From positions 3,968,001-4,032,000 of the forward strand of contig JALGAS010000002.1 of the NCBI GenBank assembly GCA_023078685.1: a stretch of DNA of 64,000 nt. Reading direction: 5' to 3'. The notes under the pieces were generated by a model, which saw nothing but the letters and a program-made list of their open reading frames with translations, had not been told where the DNA came from and did no database searches. The position numbers were made by a program, and so were the translations under genes. The DNA is from Neopestalotiopsis rosae. Its lineage: Eukaryota > Ascomycota > Sordariomycetes > Amphisphaeriales > Sporocadaceae. This document shows positions 44,116-55,401 of the stretch, in pieces. Each line of letters starts with the position of its first letter. Position 1 is the first letter of the stretch.

Positions 44116-46612
44116 CTTGTGTATTCTGCTTCACTTGTCACTTCACAAGCAAACAGAGCAAGAACGAGAAGAAAACAAACACGACTGAAAAAAATAATTT
44201 CAGCGGTGAAGCTCGCGCGCACGCGAGAACGGTCACAAATACTATTTGCACGCGATGATCCTAGACTTGTCCAAGAGGGGCGATAAGATGCCCCATTTAC
44301 AATCCACCGCTAAGAGCCAATCAATCCGTGCCATGGCATCACGAGCTTTGACTATGAAGGTAAAGCTTGGGTGGGAAGAGAGCTGGCAACTGTGGATAGA
44401 AAAGCACAGTCCATCGAAGCAAACAAGAAGAGTCTGGAGCGAACCAATCCACGATATTCACAAGAGCAACGATGATGTGTGCGATAGTATAGGATGTTGG
44501 CATATTTCAAGTGTAGCAGATGCATAGTATGAGTTACTTAGAATTGCTTATTATGAACAGGGATATGCTATGTCTTTAGCTGCATTAGAGCTGTTGAAAT
44601 ACAGCCATGCTACTGCAAGGGTCTCCTTCTACTGCCTTCTAGCCAGCAACTTTCCAGCTGGACGCAGAACGGATAGCTAGACAGTACTAAATATCACATG
44701 CAGGTTTCTCTACCCTACAATCGTCTGCGACAAACAAAACAGAGGTTGAGTGGCCCGGCCCGCATACGCCAAAGCTTGGGTGGGTATCTTAGCACAAGAC
44801 CCCGATCTACGGAGGAGTACATATGATGCAACAAACAGCAGTGGGGGTCCCCTCATGCATGGATGCGCTGATGATCGACTTTTAGACTGCAATGGGTACT
44901 GCTTTCACTATTGGTAGTCGTACGATAGTATTGAATCTCGATTTTTGAAGGAAAGAAGATGTCAACTTGTGTGTGTAGTGATTAACGTTGCTGTTGGAGG
45001 CAATTGGAAGGAAGGCGCAAGTTAATGTCTCAAATCACAATCTGTGCAGCACAGCGATGGGATTTAAGGTGGGCGAGTCTCTCCGCTTTATGGTGTGCTG
45101 TGTCGCAGGCTTCTCGCAGGCATCAGGGTCCTCTGAAGAAAACGTCCTTCGTCAGCGGCTGTGCGCCCATTGGCAATAATGTCCAATTTGCAAGCTGCGA
45201 ACGAAATCCTACCAACTTAATATCACTTTCAGCTTTTGTGCAAGATCAAGGAGCAGCACGACAGCAACAATCGCGACCGGCGTGGTCAGCAGGATGCGAA
45301 CACCTGCAGCTCGCAGATAAATTGCAACCATTTGATTATCCTACATGATGGCGTGGCTGCCTCGTGTTCAACCAGACGGGGGCGGAGGAACGCCGTCGTC
45401 GAATGAAGAGGTTACAACAAAATACGCCTGCCCCCAATTCGATTGCCGGGTATATTCTGTGCAGTGTACCACGTTCAATCCATATCTCCTTCCCCGGAGG
45501 CCCGGAGGGTCTCAGCCACTTGTGTTAGTAGGCGAGAAGCTCGGCCGATCCACCTAATCCCACATGGTAAAAATATTACGAAGGTGTCACAAAACGTCGT
45601 CTAGAAAACCATCGTGCAACGCGACACTAAAGAAAGGTCAACCAAGCCAGGTCCCGATACGCGTGGGCTTTGATTTCTTGGGTGCATCTCTCGGTCTCCC
45701 AACATGGAAGATGCGAGATGAAAGCTTGTAATGGCGTGGTTCCCGTCCGCCCGAGGCGTCGGGCAGAGAACCCACGTTGCCCGCATTTAGCCTCAGCTGA
45801 ACAATAACTGTTGCTCCCGCTGAACGGCCCGTGGAGGCTGATGCACTTAAAAAATTGGCTCTTTTTATTCTGTGTTTGCACGGATCAGGCGACTTCCATC
45901 CAGCTGACAATTCACAGAAAAAAGGCGCTCGGGATCTACCCTTGCAGCGTCCTCGCTTCGGTCAGATTTAGTTGTACTCGAGATATATGAGAAAAACGAT
46001 GTTGTATCACCGCTGGCGATCGAATCTTACCACAATGTGGTACCTCAGAACTTCCGAACGAATGTCTCAGGTATGATGGGACAGCCAACCAACAAATCAC
46101 GGCTTGTTTCCCTGGAGATGATAAAATTCAAATTCCATTTTACCTCGTCAAAGCTCGTCTTGTTCCCCCCCAGTCAAGCCACAGTGGGATGGGGGGATTT
46201 CCACTCGCTTGCAGTCTTTCTCAATTTGGCTGCTGAATCGATAAATAGTCGCCTGTGCCGCACCGCTGGATCCAGAAAGGCGCATTGCCTTAACTGTCAT
46301 TGGAGACCCATACTGTCGGATCTCGAATACAAACCAATAATGATACGACTCGTCGACTCTGAGCAGGATTTTATTGACCTCGAATCCACGGTCCACGGTA
46401 GGAGTCTGGGGGGCCAAAGTGCTGATAGGCCAATACTACACACCGACAGCTCATATTCTCTCCCACTGGTTGTCTGCTCTAAAGGATAGGAAACATAACG
46501 CATAACGCCCTACTATGATTATCTTCTCTTGGCATATATACCCCTCAGCGTTCCCTACTTCTCCTTATCTCCTATTCTTGCGTCGGTCTATCTAAATTTC
46601 TCATCGCCCACC
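44116..46612. other. Gene-free stretch upstream of MFS transporter
   Basis: About 2.5 kb without a supported gene. A TATATA box at 46535-46540, about 73 nt before the MFS start codon, is the only site I would name. Confidence 0.45.
46535..46540 (+). promoter_or_regulatory. TATA box of the MFS transporter gene
   Basis: CATATATACCCC lies 73-78 nt upstream of the ATG at 46613, a usual distance for fungal core promoters. A pyrimidine-rich stretch follows it up to the start codon, which also fits. Confidence 0.45.
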
Positions 46613-48428
46613 ATGGACACCGGCGCAACTGCTTCGGGAAGCGATGCACGGGGGAGTCACTCCATCGAAAAGCAACATGGCACCGTTGCCGATTCTCCGT
46701 CTGGCACAGAAGTCGATGAGGCCCAACATGATCATACTGAGGACTGGAAGATCTCGAAACATGAGCTTTACATTATCTTGTCGTTGACGGTTATTAACAT
46801 GGTTGTGGCGCTGGATGCGTCTGTAATAGTAACAGCATTGAATGTGAGTATGACTTGTCATGAAGGCAAAGATTGTATGACCTGTTGCTAATTAAGATCT
46901 CACTTAGTCAATCATTTCGGATATAGGAGGCAACACGACTGAAGGCTTCTGGATAGGCACTTCGTATCTGCTTTCGTCAACAGTGGTCATGCCGCCCATG
47001 GCCAATATCAGCGAAATCTTTGGAAGACCCGGTTGTCTGATGGTGTCGCTTGTTCTGTTCACAATTGGAAGCATTTTGTGCTGTGTCGCTGGCGACATCA
47101 ATGTCCTACTCGGCGGCCGAGCCGTACAAGGCATAGGTGGTGGTGGTATCTGGGTGGTTTCGCTTCTGCTCTTGACCGACATAGTACCTCTGCGACACAG
47201 GCCAAAGTGGTGGTCGGTCATATCCTTGGGCTGGGCCGTCGGTCTCGTCATTGGTCCGCTGATTGTAAGTCTTTCCTTTCCAGTGATCAGTCACGAAGGT
47301 ACCGCTAGATAACACTGACATGTTCGTCTATAGGGCGGTGCTATTGGTCAGAATACAACCTGGCGTTGGGTCTTTTATTTGAACTTTCCCTTTTGCGCTT
47401 TTGGTCTCCTGGTTACACCACTGCTCTTGACCATTCGTCCCAAGGCCGAAACATATCAAGAGAAGCTGGCGCGGCTTGACTGGGTCGGCGGAGCCCTCTT
47501 CACCGGTTCTCTTACAACATTTCTCTTTGGTTTGACAGCAGGTGGCGTACAGTTCCCGTGGAACTCTGCTAAGATCTTAGCGCCACTCATTATTGGATTC
47601 GTCGGGCTCATTGCCACCGCCATATGGGAGGAGTATGGCGCGAGGGAGCCCATGATCAAGAGATCCCTCTTCCACGACTGGAGTTCCATCATTACCTACT
47701 TTGGAGGCTTCGTCCAAGGCCTAGTCATGTACGGTGAACTATACTATGTTCCCTTCTTCGCTCTGGCTGTAAAGCAGGTTTCGCCAATCCGAGCAGGCGT
47801 CATCCTCTTACCCGTCATGCTGATTCTTGTTCCAAGCGGTGCTGTGGCCGGGGCTATAGTCAGTCGGGTCAACAACTATCGCTACGTAATATGGATCGGA
47901 TGGCTGCTGGCGACACTCTCAAGCGGGCTGCAACTACTCTGGACTGCCAACATCTCGGATGCAGTCTGGTTTGTCACTCTCATCATACTGGGTCTCGGCC
48001 ACGGATTTGTACTCAACGCCCAGACCTTTGCCTGCCAAGCGTTGGCGAAGCAAGGAGACATTGCCTCGGCAGCGGCAACATATGGCTTCGCGAGGCAATT
48101 TGGAACAGCAGTCGGCGTCGCAGTAGGGAGCACGACCTTCCAGAATGTCATGGCCTTGAAGCTAGACTGGGAAGGCTTACCAACGGACATCGCATCTAAC
48201 GCTGAGGGCTATGTTTCTACGCTACACGGACTACCGGACGACGATCCTACCAAGAGTGTAATCCTGGATGCGTACGTCTTTGGCTTTCAGGGAGTCTGGA
48301 AGGTGTTTGTTGCCATTGCTGGAATCGCCTTTTTCTCGAGCTTCCTCATACGACCATCGAATCTTGACCGTGAGAACGAGACAGCACATACCCTGGCCAA
48401 GAGTCGTATTATCAAATCATCGAAATGA
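46613..48428 (+). CDS. MFS drug:H+ antiporter (DHA2, 14-TMS) exporter
   Basis: This is a plasma-membrane major-facilitator exporter of the DHA2 group, which expels toxic compounds or secondary metabolites using proton flow. Three exons (46613-46843, 46908-47264, 47334-48428) join in phase 0 at both introns (64 and 69 nt) and give 560 residues, the standard 14-helix length. A hydrophilic His/Asp-rich N-terminus of ~55 residues precedes the first helix (LYIILSLTVINMVVALDASV), which carries the LDASV motif. Further group motifs are LGGRAVQGIGGGGI, RHRPKWW, and GAIGQNTTWRWVFYLNFP in the antiporter signature region. There is no neighbouring biosynthetic gene, so the substrate cannot be guessed. 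Codon use and splice sites resemble the housekeeping genes. Confidence 0.92.
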
Positions 48429-50278
48429 TTGGATTAGTATGATTGTGATGACGTACATATTTACACACAAATACCATATACATAGAATGTAATTTTCTCG
48501 TTGCCTATTTGATGGCATAAACGATGTGTACTCTAGCACAAACAGTGACTACTTGTTTCGTCCGACTAGAGCTCTCATGTACTATGATGGAAGGCGTTTG
48601 ACCCAAAATCATAAACCTCGAAACACTCCTTCACCAAACCTTTGAAAGCCCAAGACTTGGTACTGTAGAGAAATCTTGCATTGTTGTATTTTCTCCCGTC
48701 GCTGATGGTGACCTGGCTTCTTTTTTGCCGTTTTAATCTAGAATGGCATAAAGCTACGACAGATCCAAAGCTCTGCCATTTGCGCCTCATGAGTGTTTGT
48801 TGCCTGCCAATATGCATGCAGGTACGCATCTCTACCAGAAGCGGCTTCGGTACCGAGTGTGCTCTGTCGCACCATTATTGGGTAGATCGGGCCAATGAAT
48901 ATTCTGTGTAGAATAGCCAATATTGCCAGCAATTAGATGACAACTACTACTACCGACAGCCTTGGCTCAAAGGGTAGTGCAGTATACTACTGTGACTCTC
49001 TATTCACCAATAAATGTGATTGGATCCGATCTAGTACAAATTTTCAAAGCAAATACGATGGAACAAACATGACTGGAGCTTGCCCATGAGGCAGTCCAAA
49101 TGTAAAACACTTTAGCTTGTTCCATTAACGAAGCAAACATTGTGCATTTGCACACATACTGTTACTGCAAGCACTTCGCGAAAACAGCTTGGCGAGCATG
49201 TCTGCTTTACGGGTGATTCATACTGACACAGCATAAGTGGTTTGTTTCTCACGTGAAGAGTCAGCTGGAAAACCTTTCCCGCTTTGCTGTCATCGTCCTG
49301 GTTATAAATACTTCTCATCCAAGTCGTTTGGGGTTCAATCTTTCTTTCACCAACAGACCATTTACAGCAGTTTCGACTCACTGCCATTTTTGAGCACCCC
49401 TATCAAGAAGGATTGAGGATGCAGCCTCATTGACGTAGTAATCATAAGTACTATTCTATTTGTTCATCATAGAGTTGAACGTCTATCATTCAGCGACAAA
49501 ACTTTTGTCGCCTGCACCACAGTCGATGCACTGACGCCATGGAGGTTCGCAATTCCAAGAACTCTCTGAATATTATTATTATGGACGCCATCACCAGGCC
49601 GGCTGATACTATGGAGTGGCGCCCGGGTCAGAGGATTATTCATTAGGAAATATCCTCGAGTACAACGCCTGTTCAAGAAATACCCAAAAGTATGGGTTGA
49701 TCAAGAACCGATTGATGTCCCGGAGGGCGAACAGATGACAGCCTTCCCCTTTTACGGCTTTTTGCCATGAAGAATTGCGAACCCAGGGGGTTTTATTAAG
49801 CGTCATCATGGCAGCGAAACACAAAAGCACCCGTTTCTGCCTTTATTCTCTCATTGTGGCAGTTGAGCTGCCACATCCTCAATACAAAAAGCACCCGTAT
49901 ACTCATCATTCGCTGTCCTCACTTGCGAGTCATCAATCGAACCGACGCACACATGAAGTGGTCGCAGCCCCTTCAACCGTTGGCCTTGGCTAAGTTATAC
50001 GCCAGCGAGCGTATCGGAATGGTCCACTCAGCATGATCATGTATTTGGAGACGCGTCATCGCCAGTCGAACGACTGGATGTGCTGCTTGCAGAACCAAGA
50101 GTACACGAGCGGGCTCCTCGACCGCCTAGGCTTTCATCTGGACGACATCATCAAGGCCTGGGGTGCTACTCAGGGCAGAGAAGAGATTAAGGTGGCAACG
50201 GTCAACTGGGCCATTGTCGACCCGTATATCATTTAGAAAGATGTTCCGTGGACTGGCAATACTTGAGAAAGCACCACG
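48429..50278. other. Gene-poor stretch at the edge of a transposon graveyard
   Basis: About 1.85 kb. Short frames only. The part after 49400 has mixed composition and decayed frames similar to the following region, but no element is identifiable here. Confidence 0.45.
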
Positions 50279-50344
50279 CTTATAGAATACCTGGATGACT
50301 TCTGCAGCGCATACATGGATGATATCCTCATCGTCATGTACCTG
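50279..50344 (+). mobile_element. Reverse-transcriptase scrap with YMDD motif
   Basis: A 22-codon stretch reads EYLDDFCSAYMDDILI within its core, matching the catalytic YxDD block of LTR-retrotransposon (Ty3/gypsy-type) reverse transcriptases. Neither the upstream RT blocks nor the downstream RNase H are attached. This is the remnant of a decayed element. Confidence 0.65.
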
Positions 50345-51002
50345 CCTGCTACAACACCAGGAGCACATGAAACAGAGGCAGGAAGCCACTGCTTTGGTCC
50401 AGTGGAACCGACACAAGAACCCGTAAGACGTTCTTGTCACGTGCTACCAGCACCTCCAGCCACCACGGCATTTCCGCCCTTTTCTCCCTTTCACCCACTT
50501 TAGCTCGCACACTTTGCCACCGTAGATTGATCAGTTTTGCCCTGCTCACTCCTACTGTGTGGCCTCTTACAGCTAGATACATTCACTCGTTTACTTTTAC
50601 TTCGTTTCTTTGATCGTTCCACGTGTACCAGTGACTTCGCGGCCCTACCAGGGCCTTACAGTTCTCGAACCTCCAGATCTCGAGTCCTTCTCAGGCAGAT
50701 ATCAGACCGCAAGCTAGGCCGAATCCTTCGAACAAGTTTTCCAACTCTCAAGAAGCTGGAGAATCAGCCCAGTGGCTCAAGATGGCCGAAGACGGCAGAT
50801 CAATGCTCGAATACTATGACCAGACGTTCCAAGACCTTGGATCGTTGTTTGCGTCTGCCAGTTCGAACGCGGACATTCCGTTGAGTTTGTGGTACCGACC
50901 TCGTTGCTCCGTATTTGCAGGCGATACATGAAAATGTTCCTGTGCTTCAACGAACTTACTTGACATAGTATCCACAGCAAAAAGCAGAAGAATCTGCATC
51001 AG
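50345..51002. other. Decayed sequence between transposon scraps
   Basis: No gene recognised; broken frames only. One frame around 50757-50880 (with LEYYDQTFQDLG) is open but unassigned. Confidence 0.4.
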
Positions 51003-51116
51003 ACTCCGCTCACTGTCCTGCACCAACAATTTAGAGGCATTCAATATTTCGTCATCGATCAAAAGAGCACGGTCGGACTGGATCTGCTTGCGTAGATCGG
51101 ACAACGTCTGAAAAGG
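51003..51116 (+). mobile_element. PIF1/Helitron-like helicase scrap
   Basis: The frame reads TPLTVLHQQFRGIQYFVIDQ, then KSTVGLDLLA, an in-frame TAG and IGQRLKR. The order matches the Walker B region of PIF1-type helicases, where the usual form is a hydrophobic strand, DEKSM and G-L. The Glu is replaced by Gln and a stop follows, so it is inactive. In fungi such domains commonly belong to Helitrons. The match is judged by eye. Confidence 0.5.
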
Positions 51117-52619
51117 GCAAAGGCTGTCGATCTTCACTTTGGCAAAATGCCGTCGCCTTTGGTCAAGGCCAAGTGGAGTCACCGTACGAGAGTCAATCGA
51201 ATATCGCGCTCTTCAGGCTAGAATCCGGGAGCTTGACTGCCTGAATGGCGTCGCCGCCAACGACGACGACGAGATGGTATTTGACTGAAAGACTGAGAGT
51301 TTTTTTTAAGAAGGCAGCCTCCTCTGCGGCTCTTTTCATTTTCTGGCATGACGTTCTTTCTTTTTGTAAAATTCTTTTTCACAACGCCAATACAATCAGA
51401 AACATTTGAAATCCCTATCTTGCGTCTTTGAGCAGTGATATTATCTGGTGTTGAATCAGCCGACCGCTCCTCATGATAGGGAGGAGCCTTGTGAGCTCGT
51501 AAAAGCAATCGACCGCTACCCGGCGGAGCAGGCAGACTGGGGCCGCCAGATGGCACGAGTCTTTGCCCAAGCGAGTCCCGACCGCAAATGGAAAAGAGGA
51601 GGAGGAAAAGGCCGGGGAGTAGGCCATGAACGATGTTCAGAATTAGAAACAGCACGTCACTTTCATCGTGCCGATTACCATTAACGACAACTCAATCTCC
51701 GTCGAACACGGTGAGCTACGCGTCAGCAGTTATATTCGTCACAACTTTGAGGTTGTCTCCTTTGAGAAGATCAGAGACGATCTCGACAAGACTGTATCCA
51801 GGGCTGAGCGATTGGAAGACCACAAAGGTATCTCCATATTGCATATCAAACGAACCGACAAGCAACGCCATGCTAGAGGCATTGGCTTTGCATTCAAAAG
51901 TGACGCGTTGTGGACAGCGTAGTCCAGCGTAACCTCCCACGCTCGGTACTTGTGTGGCTTTCGGTAAAAAGGTATCACGATGTCGCAAGGCGGCACTCCC
52001 AGACAGGCATGTAGTGGGAGACCATGATCAACCAGTTTGCCCCCAGGGAAGCACTGGCTATAAGGCTAGGTAAGGAGAACGTCCAGGACGCCTTAACCGT
52101 CCTCAAAGAGCTCTGGCAGTCCAAGAGACAGTCACCACCTGGATACAGAAATCGACAACGGTCGCACATTATCTCACATCTTTGACCAAAGATTTCTACG
52201 TTCTCTTCCTTCGTGATGCGCTTCCCCATGGGAAGAACCAGCATAGAGTAACTGTCCCTGATTTATTAAATTCAAATAGTAACTTTTCGGGTGTAGAGAA
52301 TCAATTCCTTTCGCTTCTGTACTCAACATTGCCACGTTGTCATATTCACTGTTCTTTAGTGCGTGTGGCATCACCGCGTGGTTTCAAATATTAAATGTGT
52401 GCGGTTGTTATAATGATTAGAGAAGTAGCCCAATGTCTGCACATGATTCGTTGCCTCCATGGCAGCAGGTTTTATCGTTATAAGTTATAACCAACCCAGG
52501 TATTCAGCCTTCCATCGTATTTGCTCGATGGCTGGACGGTCGGCTCAGCAAAGGTTTAATGCAGTGACCGATTTCACCAGCGGTAGGACTCGCTATTGGC
52601 TGCCAGGAAGCCGTAAGGC
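51117..52619. other. Decayed sequence between transposon scraps
   Basis: About 1.5 kb with short frames on both strands, none assignable. A run with NQFAPREALAIRLGKENVQD near 52030-52090 is open but of unknown origin. Confidence 0.4.
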
Positions 52620-53035
52620 GGCTTACGCATCGGTTATGACTACCGGGCCTAAACGAATTGACGATCAGGGAACGAATCTCCCTAGCACTGATACCCGATA
52701 CACTCGCAAGAATGGGCAAATCATGGCAGTTCACGAAATTGGACGTTATCGCTGCCTTTCACAAGACGAGAATATCAGATGGAGATGAATGGAAAGCAGC
52801 CTTTGACAAAGAGGATCAGAGGCTGGAAGCGAGATTTGTGTGTCTACCTTTGGCGCAAGGCCATTCACAAGTGCATGTGAGTGGCCACTCCACGACATAT
52901 GGGCTGTCTAGACAATTGATGGCGCTTTTCGAACTTTGTAATGCACCATCATATTTCCAGAACTATGTCAATAGGCACTCATTCATCAGATACGTGCTTT
53001 ATGGAGACAAGTGTACACTACATTTGAATCCTTAA
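52620..53035 (+). mobile_element. Ty3/gypsy-type reverse-transcriptase fragment
   Basis: The frame contains LNELTIRERISLALIPDTLA, followed by FTKLDVIAAFHKTRI (RT motif A with its catalytic Asp), GDEWKAAF and LCNAPSYFQNYV. These are the successive N-terminal RT blocks of gypsy elements. A stop at the upstream end and loss of the YxDD block show that it is a relic. It lies downstream of the YMDD scrap at 50.3 kb, so the two do not form one element in order. Confidence 0.75.
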
Positions 53036-53508
53036 AATATCAGTAATTTGTGCTTCGTGATCAATAAGCCTGGTTCTATATCTATTGGGGGACAGAAAAA
53101 AACAGTAAAGAGGACAGTCTGGAGCATGTGAGTTGAAATTAATCTTTGTCTTTCGTTGTATTTCTTGGAGATATTGGTCTTGGCTGAACTCTATTTCCCA
53201 TCTTGACAGCGAATATCTAGACTCCACCTACTTTAGTCGCGGGAAACCCATGCCCTTCCCTTGTTCAGGAGAAGCTTCGACGTCTCCACCATCCACCCTC
53301 TTATCAACTTCACAGAAAATTGCGATAAGAATTCCTGAAAGTTGCTTTTTTTCCTGATTGAAGTCCAAAGTCCAATTGTCGCTGCCTAGTGGACGATTGA
53401 CGGGTGCGACTTCGAGTACCATCCTATGTAATGACTATAATATATACTCAATTGGCACTCTCCGTCCGATCCTCCCGTGACGCTCCGTGAGAGCTTTCGA
53501 ATGTCAAG
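53036..53508. other. Spacer upstream of ExoX-C-like gene
   Basis: About 470 nt between the RT relic and the next gene. TATAATATATAC near 53437 could serve as a core promoter for the gene at 53509. Nothing else is recognised. Confidence 0.45.
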
Positions 53509-55401
53509 ATGGGCGACGAATTCGGCTGGACAGCAGAGGATGATGTAGCCATGCACGGGATTGGCGACTCGCTCGAGTCCGACATGGATCCGGGAGCTAC
53601 GGTCATGTGGTTTGGTGAACATGAAGGTGCCCGCATCAACGAGTTGACCGAGGAGTATCGGCGGCATCTGGAGCATCGCTCGTACTGGACCAGGACTCCC
53701 GACGTATGGCAAAAAGCTCAGAGATATCTCCTATGAAACGTGTCTGAATGCTAATCCTGGCCAAGTTGCTCCGATTCAGAAACTTGCACACACGATATCT
53801 GGATTGGCTCGACCAGGGGAGAAGTCCCCTGTCGGCCACTGTCTGGTTTGGAAAGTACAAGGGCCATGAACTGAGGATACTATACACGAGGCCTCGGAGA
53901 TGGGACTGGCTAATAGAGCACTGTGGCAAATGGAGACGGGCTCTGCTAGACATGGTACGGCGATACAATCAGTGGAGGGACGTACATGAGCCGGATTGGC
54001 GATACAGGCGGCGGCGAAGACGAGACACAGGGCCGGATGATTGTCAACAAAGTTGGCGAGCGCCTCTTACCGGGTGATGACCGACCGGCTTCCGACTATG
54101 ATGATTCGTACGCAACCGACGATAGCTTCATAGTTTCAGATGCCGAGACGGATATGGAGCAAGAGGACGCGAGCAGCCTTGAAGAAAAGGACCCTTTTGG
54201 GCCAAGCAGCGATGCAGAAAGCGATGTGATACTGGACGGAGATTTCGATGCCGAACAACAGGAGTCCAGGGTGATTGGCACAATGGAAAGTGAGGGAGAA
54301 CTGACGCCACGGAGTGCTGCCAGACGGGACGAAAGGAAGCAACGGCTCACGCGGTTTGGCGACAATGATGGGGACTCTGACAATGAGTTCCCGTCCGTAG
54401 CAGCCATGTTTCGGACGCCGCAGAGGATTCGAGCTTCACGTTCTCGGGCGGTGAACGACGGTGATGTGCACACAGCCACGCGAACACAACGGAGAGTTGC
54501 AGTATCATCAAGCAGCGATAGCGACGTTGCTTCGGATGGTGAGGACGATGAAGACGAAGATGATGTTAAAGCTCGACCACAGTTTTCCAATGCCACAAAT
54601 CGGCTGTTTGATATCGAGGCGAAAGGTGGACGAGAAGGCAGAATCGGCACAAGAGTGCGAACATCACCGAGAAAAGTCATCTCCCATGAGATCAGCCCTG
54701 GCGACGACGACAACTTGGCAAGGAATACTCGTGCTTCAGCGAGATCATTGAGGAGCATCCCTTGACTGCCACCTCCCCGAGAGGAAGAGGGAAATGATTC
54801 AAGCAGTAGCAATGAGCCAGTCCAGTCGCCGACAAAACGCATTCCATTCACGGGTCGATCAACAAAAGTATCACCCATGCGTAGGAGGCACAGTCAGGTT
54901 GTCGCGACACCAGGGAAAAGATCTGGGCATAGCTCGCCTAAAAAGAGTTCGATATCACCGTCCAAGCAGCCTGCACCTCAAGAGTTGGTCAGCTTGATCA
55001 GTTCAGAGGAGGATGCCGAGCCGGTCCGCTCAGCCTCCAAAAGGCGCAATTCGAGAATGTCTGTCTCTCAGCCCTACGCTAATCGACGGAATGCCTCCCC
55101 ATATGATTCCGACGATCTGCCAATTTATCCAAAGGACTTTGGTCGTAAGACCGCTGCTCCAGCCAATAGCTTGGAAAGTCCAATGTCTCTGGACTCGGAT
55201 GACGAGCCGCTTAAGCCACGGTCAAGTCCAATCAAGCATACTTCTGCCAAGGAGGACCATGTCATTGGCATTGATTCCGACGATGAACCAATAAGGCCGA
55301 CGCATAGTCGACGCAAACAGGCCCAGCCTCAAGAGATGCATACCGACTCGGATGACGAGCCCATCAGTCCTGGAAAACTAAATCGTAGAGGTTATCGATA
55401 A
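53509..55401 (+). CDS. Protein with two ExoX-C-like domains and SDDEP repeats, possibly broken
   Basis: Function unknown. Proposed exons are 53509-53703, 53766-53981, 54031-54730 and 54782-55401 (576 residues). The first intron (62 nt, GTATGG, branch TGCTAAT) is convincing. The second (49 nt, GTACAT ... CACAG) is needed to keep the frame. The third (51 nt, weak GTGCTT donor) would remove an in-frame TGA at 54763. Without it the frame simply continues past that stop for over 200 codons. Two copies of a short domain appear at residues ~29-56 (TVMWFGEHEGAR ... YRRHLEH) and ~88-122 (TVWFGKYKGHEL ... WDWLIEHC), resembling the ExoX-like C-terminal fold (FGKYKGKxL). The rest is disordered and acidic. 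It carries three DSDDEP-hydrophobic-x-P copies and many Ser-Pro and Arg-Ser pairs. It lies right next to transposon relics. Confidence 0.55.

Noticed and set aside
53955..54030. Alternative second intron (76 nt) of the ExoX-C-like gene
   Set aside because: It also restores the frame but removes the VRRYNQWRD segment that continues the domain; the shorter 49-nt intron retains it.
54096..54878. 260-codon open frame on the minus strand
   Set aside because: It is the antisense shadow of the acidic Ser-rich coding region of the ExoX-C-like gene; the Ser-rich look comes from complementing Glu/Asp/Ser codons.
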